From NCBI GenBank assembly GCA_023091665.1, contig JALJCQ010000027.1:248001-312000 (forward strand): DNA of 64,000 bases. The letters run 5' to 3'. Positions 28,114 to 38,660 of the stretch are shown in pieces (positions within the stretch are counted from its first letter, which is position 1; each line of letters opens with the position of its first letter). Made by a program: the position numbers and the translations under genes. Source of the DNA: Pythium myriotylum. Taxonomy: Eukaryota > Oomycota > Peronosporomycetes > Pythiales > Pythiaceae. Below the pieces are notes generated by a model. That model was not told the DNA's origin, ran no database searches, and worked only from the letters and a program-made list of their open reading frames with translations.

Positions 28114-30686
28114 CCTTCGATGAAAGTAATCGATCGCATTCTTGTTTGCCTCCACACACAGTATCAGAAGCCTTCGTCGGAGAATTCGCCTCTACCAGTA
28201 TTTTGGTGCTTGCTTTCCGATTTGTGCCGCAGCTTCATGGAAAGCAGATTTAAAGTCAATCATTGACAATGCCGCGCATTCGCACGGGAAGCTCTGGATA
28301 TTGGAATTGACCTCGAGTATCGAATTCTGCAGTGATGAAGTATACCAGCAAGGTCGGACTGTGATGCCGTTTTACAATCTCACATTCCGAATACACCACG
28401 TGTGAGGCACCAGGTTGATGTGGGAACGATTTCGGCTCAAACTTAAAACTCGAGCCAACGATGACTCTTTCGACAGGCAAGCTGGCGCCCGTAACAGAGT
28501 AGTGACAATTTAGAAACACTGTTGTTCGAAGTCTTGCGTGCGGTGTGCCCGAACGTGAGAGACAAGCAATCACATGTAACGTCACGTCGGAACAATGTCG
28601 GCGTTGAGAACTTTTTAAAGGAGACCTCTTCGAGTTGATATCCGGGTGATGATGGAGTAGGTCCAAGGTATTAATAACAACAACACTATTCGACTTCTTG
28701 GGATCTCTTTTTGTATTCCTTCTCCATGGTATTATCCAATGTGTCTACTATACGTGTCCTAATCCTCTCCTCGCTGAAGGCCTCCCTTGGCATCCTCAGC
28801 CAGTTCAGCCTATTGCCAGCCAGCTCAGCTGTGGGTACCGGCGCACAGCTCAGTGAGTGGGCCCAGTCTTGCTCGTCCTCAGTCCACTAGAGATGGCCAC
28901 GACAGATCTGTTAACAGGCTGTGCACTCCATGTAGGCAACAGATTGTCAGACACGTTGAGTATTTGTAGCTTGGGTCGCGTTCTCGACTATGCTCCGTTG
29001 GTAGATGACCCCATCGTGCTCAGGACACATTTTTTCACAACTGAGGATTCTCGTCTTCACCGAACCCGAGGCAGCACGACAGCAGGAATCACACGACCGC
29101 AGTAGTACGAGCAGCCGCGACTGCCTTTCAGGCTCTGTACGGATTGCAATCGCGAGAAGCGCAAGTCGATTCACTCGATGCAAGGCTTCCTGTTGAGGGG
29201 ATCGTCGTGGAAGTGGACGACCATGGCCGTGAGATCCACGAGCCCCCACAGATCATCCTTCCGCGCGATCTCGAGTGGCTGCTCGGACCAGAACTTGCCC
29301 ATGCCTCACGCGGAGGAAGCGCCTGTGAGGAACGGGGCCTGTTCAACCCAACCCGATTTGATAGAATTAATGAGTTCCCTCCAAATCTCTCCACGTCGAG
29401 CCTTGATGATGCACACATATATGTCGAGCACGTCGGTTGTGAAAAAGATAAATCTCATTGCTGCTCAGTCACGAGCAGAGGAGGATGGCCAATTGATATC
29501 TATCATGGTTGCCTTTCCTCCCATTCGATCTTGATCGAACGCACAGGTTCATTTCCGTGCTTCTCCTAAGTACTGCTTCCGCCATGAACGATTCGATTGT
29601 CCGGCCCATGCCAAACGCTCCCGTGCCTTCTTCCTCTCTTCCCCTCTTCAGCTGCGTCTTGCAGAGCTAATTGTCTTCCAGGGTCGCATGGACAAGTGCT
29701 TCGATAAAACCAATACGCGATTCCGTGACACGTTATCATACTAGAGAGCTCCTCACGAGCTACTCCCGGATGGAGACCAGTGCAATGCGGTTTTCGCCTG
29801 GTAAGCGTAGACTGGAGTTGCAGTCGCAAATCACAAAATGCAACGATTGTTGAACGAATGTAAATGTCACATTTTCCGACGTGAATGTTGCACCAGGCCG
29901 GTAGAGAAGACATTCAGAAAAATTGTTGAGGTTTCTTAGAGTTTATCAATTTTAAGAGACTCTAAAAAATACAATATTGCCTTCTTTCATTAGATGATAC
30001 TATCGTTTATGGGTATTGATCAATTAATAGAAGGAAGTGGACCTGAGTAGGATCCCACCTATACTCTGGATATAAATATCCAGAGAACACGACACCATGA
30101 TGTAGCGTGTTACTTGGGGAGCCCATGGTAACTTCTATTCATTCTGATATTGTAAGCATTTTGCACTGCAATATTGTAAACACTGCGATTGACGGCCTAA
30201 TCCATGAACAGCAAGCATTTGACAGAGAATATCAACGCAACTCAATGTGGTTGCAGGAGTGTGGGTATGGTGATGGGTGCTTCATCAGGCTTGGTAAAAA
30301 AAAATCATCACATCATCCGTATTAAAAAAAAGGATATATTGAAGATAAGAACAACATAGAACAACAATACAGAATATGTTGGTAGTGGTTATTAGAGGAT
30401 ATAATTTGATAGAGTGCCTGCAACTCTATTTGTTACCGTGAGTGTGGATCAGTTGCCATCGAATCCCACGATCCACATTCATGGTGCATGATGAGTCGAC
30501 AGCCGGCATGAGACCCATCTTGTCCAATGTTGTGTCCCTTCGAATCGACGCACTCGGGTCAATGGAGATCCCATCAACAGTTGATGGGAAATCCCTGAGC
30601 CCGATGCGGCCGCGCCGGGGTGAGCACACTTCGCAAGTTCCTGCCAATCTCGCACTGCTCAACCGAAGTCTTCCCAACGCACCACG
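28114..30686. other. 2.5 kb intergenic region, no gene recognised
   Basis: The longest frame (29144-29569, 141 codons, plus) has no family resemblance I recognise and no clear start context. AT-rich low-complexity stretches occur at 29930-30000 and 30290-30420. The segment just before 30687 is the ABCC leader. Confidence 0.5.
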
Positions 30687-33600
30687 ATGTCGCTGTTGCC
30701 GCCTCAGTCGGCGAGCAAATCCGGCTACGGCACACTCCAAGACTCGGCAATTGCAATCCCCAAGACCAAGCCGTCGGAAGTATCCTTCTTCTCGAGACTC
30801 ATGGTCGGCTATGCTGAGCCCGTCCTAGCGGAAGGCAACAAACGCCAACTCAATATTGACGATATCTCGGACGTCGAGGACGATACCATGACCAACGCTG
30901 CGTATGCCACGTTTCGTCATCACTTCGATCGCTCGGGTGGGTCTCTTGTCAAGGCGATTTTGTCCACGTATGGATTGTCGCTCGCACTCGGTGGACTAGC
31001 AATGATCTTCTCGATGGCGTGCGGAGTCTTCGCACCTGTCGTCCTCAACCATGTCATCGACGCATTCGCTGCACCCCAGGTCGCAGTAAAGGACCTCACG
31101 GTCTGGATCGTGGCCTTCTTTGCTTCCAAGATCGCCAATGCATTCGTCACCACACAACGAATCTTGTACATCGAGGTAATTGCACTCCGCTTGACTGGTT
31201 CTCTGAAGGCGTTGCTCTTTGCTAAATCTATGCGCCAATCGATCCGGAGTCGAAGTGACCCAGACTCGATCGAGATCATCAACTTGGTCACATCCGACGT
31301 GAACAGCGTGCTCTTCGCCGTCGCGCACATCAATGATTTATGGGTACTGCCAATCCAGATTGCCGTCGTTATTTACTTGCTCCATGGCGTGATCGGATTA
31401 GCGGCGTTTGCGGGACTCGCTGTCATTGTTCTATCAATCACATGTAGCATGCTCGTCGCCAGATTTTCGAGTAAAACCTTCGGAGACATCATGGGCCGTA
31501 AAGACTCGCGAATGAAGGCCGTCAAGGAAGTCTTTGTCGCCATCCAGATCGTTAAACTCAATGCCTGGGAAACCAAGTTCGCGCAAAAAATCTCGGGACT
31601 TCGCAAGCACGAACTCGCTGCCTTGTCGCGCTACGTGTACCTCCGAGCGCTAAATACGTTTCTCCTCTGGGCGGCACCAGCGTTCGCGTCGATGGTCTCT
31701 TTCTCAGTCTACTCAATTGTGCTCGGTCAGCATCTCACAGCCGCAAAAGTATTCACTGCGATCGCACTCTTTATTGCACTTCGCGATCCGATTCGGACCC
31801 TACCGGGGTTGCTCAATCAGTGTATCCAGGCCAAAGTGTCACTTGAGCGAATTCAGAACTTCCTCGTGATCGAGGAATACGATTCGACCAACGTCTTGCG
31901 AGATGGATTTGCCTACGACCACGATATAGCAATTGACATCACAAAAGGGTCTTTTGGCTGGAACAAAGACGTCACAGTTCTGAAGAATGTGAACATGAGA
32001 GCTAAGAGGGGTGACCTGGTTGTTGTTCACGGCCCTGTTGGTGCTGGCAAGTCCTCACTTTGTTCAGTGCTACTTGGGGAAATGGAGAAGCTTTCAGGAT
32101 CTGTCTTTGTTCGAGGTCGTGTCGCGTACTACTCACAGCAGACGTGGATCCAGAATATCACAATCCGCGAAAACATCCTCTTTGGCAAGCCGTACGACGA
32201 GGCACTGTACACCCAAGTGCTCGATGCTTGTGGTTTGGTACCCGACTTAAAGCAGTTTCCCGCGGGCGATCTCACGGAAATCGGTCAGAAGGGAATCAAC
32301 TTGTCGGGAGGTCAAAAGGCTCGACTGTGTCTTGCTCGGGCATGCTACGCTGATGCCGACGTCGTAATCTTAGACTCGCCAATGGCAGCAGTTGATGCGA
32401 TCGTACAAAGAGAGATCTTCGGCAAGTGCATCTGCACATTGCTGGAGAAGAAGACTGTGGTCCTCGTCACACATGCCCCTGATATCATCGAATCCGAAGC
32501 TGCGAACTACAAATTGGAGGTCGTTGAAGGCGAAGTCACCGGAACACGACTTGATCCGTTAAAGCGGCGTGGATTGCAAGCAACTCAAGCACAACCACGC
32601 GAACTTGCGTACAATACCTTTTCCTCGTCAAACGCTGGTGATGGCCGCTTGGTTGATGACGAAGACCGCGAAGAGGGTCGCGTCTCCAAGATAGTGTTCT
32701 GGAAATATTTCGAGGCCATCGGGGGTCTTCGCGTCTGCGTGTGCGTCATCATGGTGCAGATGCTGTCCCAAGCCTTACAGATTGCAAGCGATTTTTGGTT
32801 GAGTTACTGGACAGGCCAAAAGACCGCTACCTACGAAGCGGAGGCAGCCAAATCAAGCGTCGAAGTCTATCTTCTGCTTGGTCTCGCAGGAGCCTTCATG
32901 GTGTTTCTTCGCTCAGTCACTGTCTCGCTGCTCGGTCTCAAAGCATCGAGAAATCTCTTCGACGCGATGACACTTTCGCTTCTGGGTGCACCAGTTCGCT
33001 TCTTCGACGCCAACCCGATTGGCCGTATCATTAACCGCTTCGGTGGCGACATGTCTGCGGTCGACTTTCGGGTACCATTCACCTTGGGCAACTTTCTTGC
33101 CTTCTTTATCACTACGCTTTGCCAACTAGCGACGGCAATCTACGCTGTCAACATAGTCGGTTTGCTCGTGCTTCCACTCTTGTACGTCTATGTCGAAATT
33201 GGCAAGTATTATTTGGCTCCATCTCGAGAAGTATCGCGCTTGTGGAAGGTCTCAGAGTCTCCAGTATTAAGCCATCTTACCGAAGCTGAAGAAGGCGTCG
33301 CTCTGATCCGGGCGTTCGGATCTGACTACGTGGATCGTGCTATCTCCGAAAACTTCAAGCGCAACGACGTTAACAACAAGGTTTGGTTTGTCGAAACTGC
33401 GATCATCGTGTGGCTCGAACTTCGCATGCAGTTAGTTGGTTGTGGGGTCGTCATCCTTGTAGTCTCTGCTCTCGTGTACCTCCACGCGTTCCTCTCTCCT
33501 GGTATTGTCGGCCTTGCCTTCACATACGCGCTCAGCGTAGATACCGGACTGTCTGATCTTGTGCACGAATGGGCATCAGTTGAGATCTCAATGGTCTCTC

Positions 33601-34439
33601 CGGAGCGGATTATCGAGTACTCGAACATTCCCGCCGAAGGTGATAAGACACTACTACAAATCGAGCCGCCCGCTGAGTGGCCTCAATGTGGCACGATCGA
33701 GTTCGACAATGTCGTCTTCAGCTACAAAGAAGGCGGCCCCGCCGTTCTTAAAGGCATCTCGTTCTCCATCAAGAGCAACGAGAAGATAGGAATCGTCGGT
33801 CGTACAGGAGCCGGAAAGTCGTCGCTGACCATGGCGCTGTTTCGCATCAATGAGCTCGAGAGCGGGCGGATTGTCATCGACGGTCGAGATATCTCGAAGC
33901 TCCCGCTGAAGGTATTGCGCTCACATTTGTCGATCATTCCTCAGGCACCTGTGCTCTTCAAGGGACCATTGCGGTCGTTCATGGATCCGTTCAACGACTT
34001 CAGCGATGCGGATATCTGGGAGGCATTCGAAAAGGTCGAGATGAAGCCGCAGATCGCGGCGCTCGATGGTCAGCTCACACACGAGTTGCTCGAGAACGGA
34101 GAGAACTTTAGTGTGGGCGAACGGCAGATGTTGTGCTTGGCGCGAGCGATGCTGTTCAGGTCTCGTATCGTCGTCATGGATGAAGCGACCGCGTCGATCG
34201 ACCACACCACGGAGAAGAAACTCCAGCAAGTGATCAACCGCGACTTCCAGGAAGCTACAGTACTGACGATCGCGCACCGCCTCGCGACCGTCGTCGACTC
34301 GGACCGCATCCTGGTCTTGAGCGACGGCCAAGTGGTCGAGTTTGACTCCCCGTCCAACTTGGCCAAGAATCCAAACGGTACGTTCCACGAACTTGCGCGC
34401 GAGGCCGGCGTGCTCCACCAGCTCCTCATCGAATCGTGA
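30687..34439 (+). CDS. ABCC (MRP-type) full ABC transporter (1250 aa)
   Basis: ATP-driven exporter, typically of conjugated organic anions or xenobiotics, with TMD1-NBD1-TMD2-NBD2 order. TMD1 spans about residues 85-380. NBD1 has GPVGAGKSS near 449, LSGGQKARLCLARA, and Walker B VVILDSP without Glu, the usual ABCC asymmetry. TMD2 spans about 675-960, with the ABCC-like FFDANPIGRIINRFGGD. NBD2 has GRTGAGKSS near 1037, signature FSVGERQMLCLARA (V where G is usual), and Walker B VVMDEATASID with Glu. There is no N-terminal TMD0, so this is the short ABCC architecture. It is intronless. The last two codons and the stop (34431-34439) overlap the edge of the inverted duplication at 34432, so its 3' end was set by that rearrangement. 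A decayed copy of its TMD1 lies at 40519-40605 plus 55952-56245. Confidence 0.95.
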   Translation: MSLLPPQSASKSGYGTLQDSAIAIPKTKPSEVSFFSRLMVGYAEPVLAEGNKRQLNIDDISDVEDDTMTNAAYATFRHHFDRSGGSLVKAILSTYGLSLALGGLAMIFSMACGVFAPVVLNHVIDAFAAPQVAVKDLTVWIVAFFASKIANAFVTTQRILYIEVIALRLTGSLKALLFAKSMRQSIRSRSDPDSIEIINLVTSDVNSVLFAVAHINDLWVLPIQIAVVIYLLHGVIGLAAFAGLAVIVLSITCSMLVARFSSKTFGDIMGRKDSRMKAVKEVFVAIQIVKLNAWETKFAQKISGLRKHELAALSRYVYLRALNTFLLWAAPAFASMVSFSVYSIVLGQHLTAAKVFTAIALFIALRDPIRTLPGLLNQCIQAKVSLERIQNFLVIEEYDSTNVLRDGFAYDHDIAIDITKGSFGWNKDVTVLKNVNMRAKRGDLVVVHGPVGAGKSSLCSVLLGEMEKLSGSVFVRGRVAYYSQQTWIQNITIRENILFGKPYDEALYTQVLDACGLVPDLKQFPAGDLTEIGQKGINLSGGQKARLCLARACYADADVVILDSPMAAVDAIVQREIFGKCICTLLEKKTVVLVTHAPDIIESEAANYKLEVVEGEVTGTRLDPLKRRGLQATQAQPRELAYNTFSSSNAGDGRLVDDEDREEGRVSKIVFWKYFEAIGGLRVCVCVIMVQMLSQALQIASDFWLSYWTGQKTATYEAEAAKSSVEVYLLLGLAGAFMVFLRSVTVSLLGLKASRNLFDAMTLSLLGAPVRFFDANPIGRIINRFGGDMSAVDFRVPFTLGNFLAFFITTLCQLATAIYAVNIVGLLVLPLLYVYVEIGKYYLAPSREVSRLWKVSESPVLSHLTEAEEGVALIRAFGSDYVDRAISENFKRNDVNNKVWFVETAIIVWLELRMQLVGCGVVILVVSALVYLHAFLSPGIVGLAFTYALSVDTGLSDLVHEWASVEISMVSPERIIEYSNIPAEGDKTLLQIEPPAEWPQCGTIEFDNVVFSYKEGGPAVLKGISFSIKSNEKIGIVGRTGAGKSSLTMALFRINELESGRIVIDGRDISKLPLKVLRSHLSIIPQAPVLFKGPLRSFMDPFNDFSDADIWEAFEKVEMKPQIAALDGQLTHELLENGENFSVGERQMLCLARAMLFRSRIVVMDEATASIDHTTEKKLQQVINRDFQEATVLTIAHRLATVVDSDRILVLSDGQVVEFDSPSNLAKNPNGTFHELAREAGVLHQLLIES

Positions 34440-34548
34440 AAGCTTGTCACATTGTTCCCTCCTCCTATGGAGCTTTCGCCTCCACCGCGAGGATCCAATC
34501 CACGTACCTAGCCACCTCTCTCTCTCTCTCTTTCTTTCTCTTTCTCTC

Positions 34549-35655
34549 TCACACCTCGTCGCCGTCTTCGTCGTCGTCTTCGTCCGCGGCGTACACGCGC
34601 TCGTGGATCACGTTCTTGACAACCTGGATCCACCGACCCGCGCTCTGCGCCAGCACGCCCTGGAGCTCTTCGGACGCGGCGCCGGCGCCCGCGTGGAGCC
34701 GCACGACGGCGAAGCGCGCGAGCGACACGCCGCGCTCGCCGTCGAGCTGCACGATGCGCATGACGCCCGTGATTTGCGCGCGCACGCGGTCGAGGCGCCG
34801 AAGCGGATAGAGCTCGTCGCGGTCGACGCCCTGGATGGTGAGCAGCGCCTCGCGGTCGTGCAGCAGCGCGCGGAAGACGGCGGCGTGGGCCTCGAGCTCT
34901 CGGCCGCCGTCGAGCGCCGAGACGAGGCGCCGCAGCGAGCAGCCGGGCGCGGCGTCGTCGTCGAGCGCGTCGTCGCGGAGCGTGAGGCTGCCGAGCTGCT
35001 CCGAGAGGCAGATCTCGAGGTGGTTGGCCCAGTACCGCACGGCCGCCAGCACTTTCCGGACGCGCCGGATCTCCGGGAACGGCGTGACCTCCAAGTGGAC
35101 CAGCACGAGATCGCCGGACGCCGCGTCCGGGAACTGCTGCAGCGACGAGAACGCGCGCGAGAGGTCGAGCGCGCGCCGCCGCGATCTTGCGCGGCAGGCA
35201 GCGCAGCAGCGTCGCGCGGCGTGCGGCGGCGTCGCGCGGCAGGTAGAGCGGCTCGTGGAGGAAGGCGCAGCGCTGCGCGATCTGGGGAGTTGGATGGGAA
35301 GACCGGATGGGAAATCGACCATCCAGCAACGTCAGCGGTCGTGGCGTCCGGAGGGCTCGGGGTTTGATCCAGATAGCGGACGCATTACCTGGTGGGCGTC
35401 CAGCAGTCCGGCGAGTCCGGCGAGGTAGAGGTGGTTGGTCTGGACGGCGTCGTGGAGGGCGCTGGACGCGGTCTCGGATCCGGAGGAGTCGGTCGGAGAA
35501 GCGGACGCGGCGCGGGATCTGCGGACGGCACGACGCGCGCGCCGCCGCTGCGCCTGGAGCGCCTGCAGCTGCGCGCGCAGCGCCGCGATCTCCTCTCTGC
35601 GCGCCGCGACGGTCGACGGCCGCGGCGCGCGCACGCGTCTGGCGGGCGCCGCCAT
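34549..35655 (-). pseudogene. M96-A': inverted twin of M96-A, same frameshift
   Basis: Mirror image of 15032-16138: exon 1 is 35655-35389, the intron 35388-35282, and exon 2 35281-34549. Every frame seen in M96-A is reproduced here, including the shift between LPRKIAAAR and ALDLSRAFSS at about 35165-35182. Identical defects in both arms mean the lesion predates or spread with homogenisation, or that the assembler used the same reads for both arms. It is head-to-head with ABCG-A' and tail-to-tail with ABCC, whose stop is 109 bp away. Confidence 0.65.
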
Positions 35656-36066
35656 CTCTCGCTCGCTCGCTCGCTCGGTCGGTCGGTCGGTCGGTTCCGG
35701 TGGAAGTTCGTCCAGAGCTCTGGAAATCCAGCGTCCAGCGTGTCCGCAGTTGTGGACCCATCCCAAAGGAGTGAAGGTCGTGTCGCGAGAAAAAAAAACC
35801 TCACCTTGCACCAGAGTCGGAAGCTCCGCATCGTGGACTCACAAGAAGAACCTGTATCATCGCATAAACGACCACGTCGTCCACCCTAATTTCACATTAC
35901 GAATCCTCTTCAAACCTGTATAAATAGTATATTCTCCATAGATGATGATATCAATAACATTGTGATGATGCGCCCGTGCACCCGATGATGCGCCCACATG
36001 GCTACACTTGCCTTACCTCCCCCGTGAGCAGCTCCATCTCTCTTCCTCCTCACTCGGCGATCCGCC
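35656..36066. promoter_or_regulatory. Shared divergent promoter region M96-A' / ABCG-A'
   Basis: 411 bp, the exact inverted copy of 14621-15031, so the twins should be expressed alike unless position effects differ. Confidence 0.6.
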
Positions 36067-37911
36067 ATGCGCTCGCCGCCGCCCTACGCGCTCCTGGGCG
36101 CCGCTTCGTCTCCGTCTTCGTCGTCTCCGTCTCCGCTTCGCTCCTCGCCGCCCGCGCGCCTCGCCGTCTCGTGGCGCGACGTCGGCGTCGCCGTCCCCGC
36201 CAAGCAGATCCTCGCGCACGTGAGCGGCGACGCGCTGCCCGGCGAGCTGCTCGTGCTCATGGGGCCCTCGGGCGCCGGCAAGTCCACGCTGCTCGACTGC
36301 ATCGCCGGCCGCCGCGCGGCGGCCACGGGCGTCGTGCGCGTCAACGGCCACGCCTGGACGCCCGCGCTCGCCAAGAGAGCCTGCTACGTGCTCCAGGACG
36401 ACCTCTTCTACGCCAACCTCACCGTGCGCGAACACCTGCTGCTGCAGGCCGAGCTGCGCATGGACTCGAGCGGCGCCACGACGACGTCAACGGAACGCGC
36501 GGCTCGCGTGGCCGAGATCCTGAGCGAGCTCGGGCTCTCGAAAGTCGCCGACGCGCTCATCGGAGACCTCCACTCCAAGGGCCTCTCGGGCGGCGAGCGC
36601 AAGCGGCTCTCGCCCGCGACCGAGCTGCTCACGAGCCCGTCGATCCTCTTCGTGGACGAGCCCACGTCTGGACTCGACAGCTTCATGGCCGAGACCGTCG
36701 TGCGCCAGCTGCAGGCGCTCGCGCGCAAAGGTCGCACGGTCGTCGCGACCATCCACCAGCCCGCGAGCGCGCTCTTCCAGCTCTTCGACAAGCTCTACTT
36801 GCTCGCCGACGGCCGCACAGTCTTCCACGGGCGCGTCGCAGACAGCGTCGAGTACTTTGCGAGCCAGGGTCTGCGCTGTCCGCCGTTCATGAACCCGGCC
36901 GACTTCTTCATGCAGCAGCTCGTCATCATGGACGAGGACGCCGACGCAAGCGTGCGCGTCCAGAGATTGACCAATGCGTGGGCGACGGTGGAGACGACCC
37001 GCGAGCCCGAGCTGCTGGTGACAGGCGACTTGTCAGTCGAGGAGACCACGTCGCGAGCCCATCGCAACGACGTGGCCACACAGATCCGCGTGCTCTGCCG
37101 CCGCAACCTTCTGCGACTCGTACGTGACACTGTCGCCTTCCGTGCACGCCTCGCGTCTACGATCGTCATGTCATTGCTCTGCGGACTCGTGTTCCTGCAG
37201 CTCACAGTGAGCCAGACAGGCATCCAAGACTTTACGGGCGCGCTGTTCTTCCTTGCAGTCAATCAGTTCATCTTCTCGGCGAATCCCGAGTTCATCAGCG
37301 TGCCGCTTGAGGTCCCGCTCGTGCTCCGCGAGCACAATGGTGGGCTCTACCACGTGCTCAGCTGGTACTTGGCCAAGAACGTGAGCGAGCTGCCCTTCCA
37401 GCTGCTCTATCCGATGCTCTTCCTGCTCCCGAGCTACTTCCTCATCGGCTTCCAGAACGACACCGAGGTCTTCTTCACATTTTACCTCTTCATCGTGCTG
37501 GTCGCGAGCTGTGCGACCGGTGTAGGCTACATGGTCTCGTGCGCGGCCAAGCGCGTAGACCTCGCGCCGACCATGGGCGTTCTGCTGCTGCTGCCGTTCC
37601 TGCTCTTCGGAGGACTCTTCATCAACAGCGATTCGACGCCGGTCTACTTTGTCTGGCTTCAGCAGATCTCGCCCATCAAGTACGGCTTCCACGGACTCAT
37701 GCGTGCCTTCTGGAGCAAGGTGACGGCCATCGCGTGTCCCGAGAACGGCGGCTCCTGCCGTGCAAATTCTGGTGCCGCCGTGCTCGCAAGCAACCACATC
37801 CGCACAGACCGACTGGCCCTCGACTGCCTCATCTTGCTAGCCATTAACCTCGGCTTCCGTGTGGCAGGCGCACTGCTGCTCTGGCGTCGCGCAGCCACAA
37901 GAAACCTCTGA
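36067..37911 (+). CDS. ABCG-A': inverted twin of ABCG-A, canonical NBD (614 aa)
   Basis: Same length and motifs as ABCG-A: Walker A at 66-74, LSGGERKR at 173-180, Walker B VDEP at 196-199, and His230. Differences are confined to the last extracellular loop (KVTAIACPE here, KVSVIACPE there) and to synonymous sites around 37717-37780. Identity over the rest of the gene shows recent exchange between arms. Intact catalytic motifs make it, with its twin, the only evident ATP-hydrolysing half in the cluster besides the full-length ABCC. It is divergent from M96-A'; LZ-3 lies 429 bp beyond its stop, convergent. Confidence 0.95.
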   Translation: MRSPPPYALLGAASSPSSSSPSPLRSSPPARLAVSWRDVGVAVPAKQILAHVSGDALPGELLVLMGPSGAGKSTLLDCIAGRRAAATGVVRVNGHAWTPALAKRACYVLQDDLFYANLTVREHLLLQAELRMDSSGATTTSTERAARVAEILSELGLSKVADALIGDLHSKGLSGGERKRLSPATELLTSPSILFVDEPTSGLDSFMAETVVRQLQALARKGRTVVATIHQPASALFQLFDKLYLLADGRTVFHGRVADSVEYFASQGLRCPPFMNPADFFMQQLVIMDEDADASVRVQRLTNAWATVETTREPELLVTGDLSVEETTSRAHRNDVATQIRVLCRRNLLRLVRDTVAFRARLASTIVMSLLCGLVFLQLTVSQTGIQDFTGALFFLAVNQFIFSANPEFISVPLEVPLVLREHNGGLYHVLSWYLAKNVSELPFQLLYPMLFLLPSYFLIGFQNDTEVFFTFYLFIVLVASCATGVGYMVSCAAKRVDLAPTMGVLLLLPFLLFGGLFINSDSTPVYFVWLQQISPIKYGFHGLMRAFWSKVTAIACPENGGSCRANSGAAVLASNHIRTDRLALDCLILLAINLGFRVAGALLLWRRAATRNL

Positions 37912-38339
37912 ACAAGACCACGTGTTCAATTGGTGAGCCGTCAACTGTACTCATCAATAACAAAGCCATTTCGTTTGCTTACGTTGAGCTCTCTTCTAAT
38001 CTCAATAAACAGTTTACGAGCAACATCTTCGTGGCGAACAGAGTATAGCGACGCTAGTGGGGTTGTATGACGTCGCTGGGGTAAACTTCACGGTATTCAC
38101 AAGGTCGTGACTCTACCCACAAAGGTGGGATGTTCAGGGCGTTGCATTCGATGGACTGATGATTGTTAGTAAACACCCGAGACAGGCCAATAAATGGCGC
38201 GTTCTACCCAGCCCAACTACTGTGTAGCACAGCTTATGACACTAATGTTCACTTGACAAGAACTAGACAAACATTACTCATTTGAATGAAAGGATAATTC
38301 TCCCGAACACGCAGTAGCTACAATTGACTTCAGCATGAA

Positions 38340-38660
38340 CTACAGTGTTGACAGGTGACTGTCCGACTTGGTTGAGTCTGCAAGCAAGAAGCCAATCGTG
38401 AGACGTCGATCCGTACCGATGGAATCACCAGCGACCGTGCCAGTCTTGCTCGTAAGCTGTCGGTTCGCCCGAGCCGCCAACAGCGAACGATGAACTGACA
38501 GATCATGGATCTGCTGCTTGAGCGCACTGATATCGAGTGAGAGGTTGTAGATCTTCGATCGGATGCGTTGCTTGACAGAGGGGCTTGGGTACTTTCGCTT
38601 CAATTTGTGACGAACACCATTGGTGGTGCATCTAGACGGGTACCATTCGACGAAGCGCAT
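38340..38660 (-). CDS. LZ-3: small basic/leucine-zipper ORF (106 aa)
   Basis: Mirror partner of LZ-2 in the right arm. It starts MRFVEWYPSRCTTNG, with a basic stretch KLKRKYPSPSVKQRIRSKIY, zipper LSLDISALKQQIHDL and C-terminus RRLTIGFLLADSTKSDSHLSTL. Several substitutions separate it from LZ-2 but no frame damage does, which supports coding. The upstream motif ACGTAAACAGTCA (reverse orientation) is at 38855-38867. The upstream 200 bp are also similar to those of LZ-4, so LZ-3 links the inverted-duplication copies to the distal ones. Confidence 0.62.
   Translation of the reverse strand: MRFVEWYPSRCTTNGVRHKLKRKYPSPSVKQRIRSKIYNLSLDISALKQQIHDLSVHRSLLAARANRQLTSKTGTVAGDSIGTDRRLTIGFLLADSTKSDSHLSTL

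Noticed and set aside
28787..29569. Possible small gene at 29144-29569
   Set aside because: No start context, homology or paralogue; left as intergenic.
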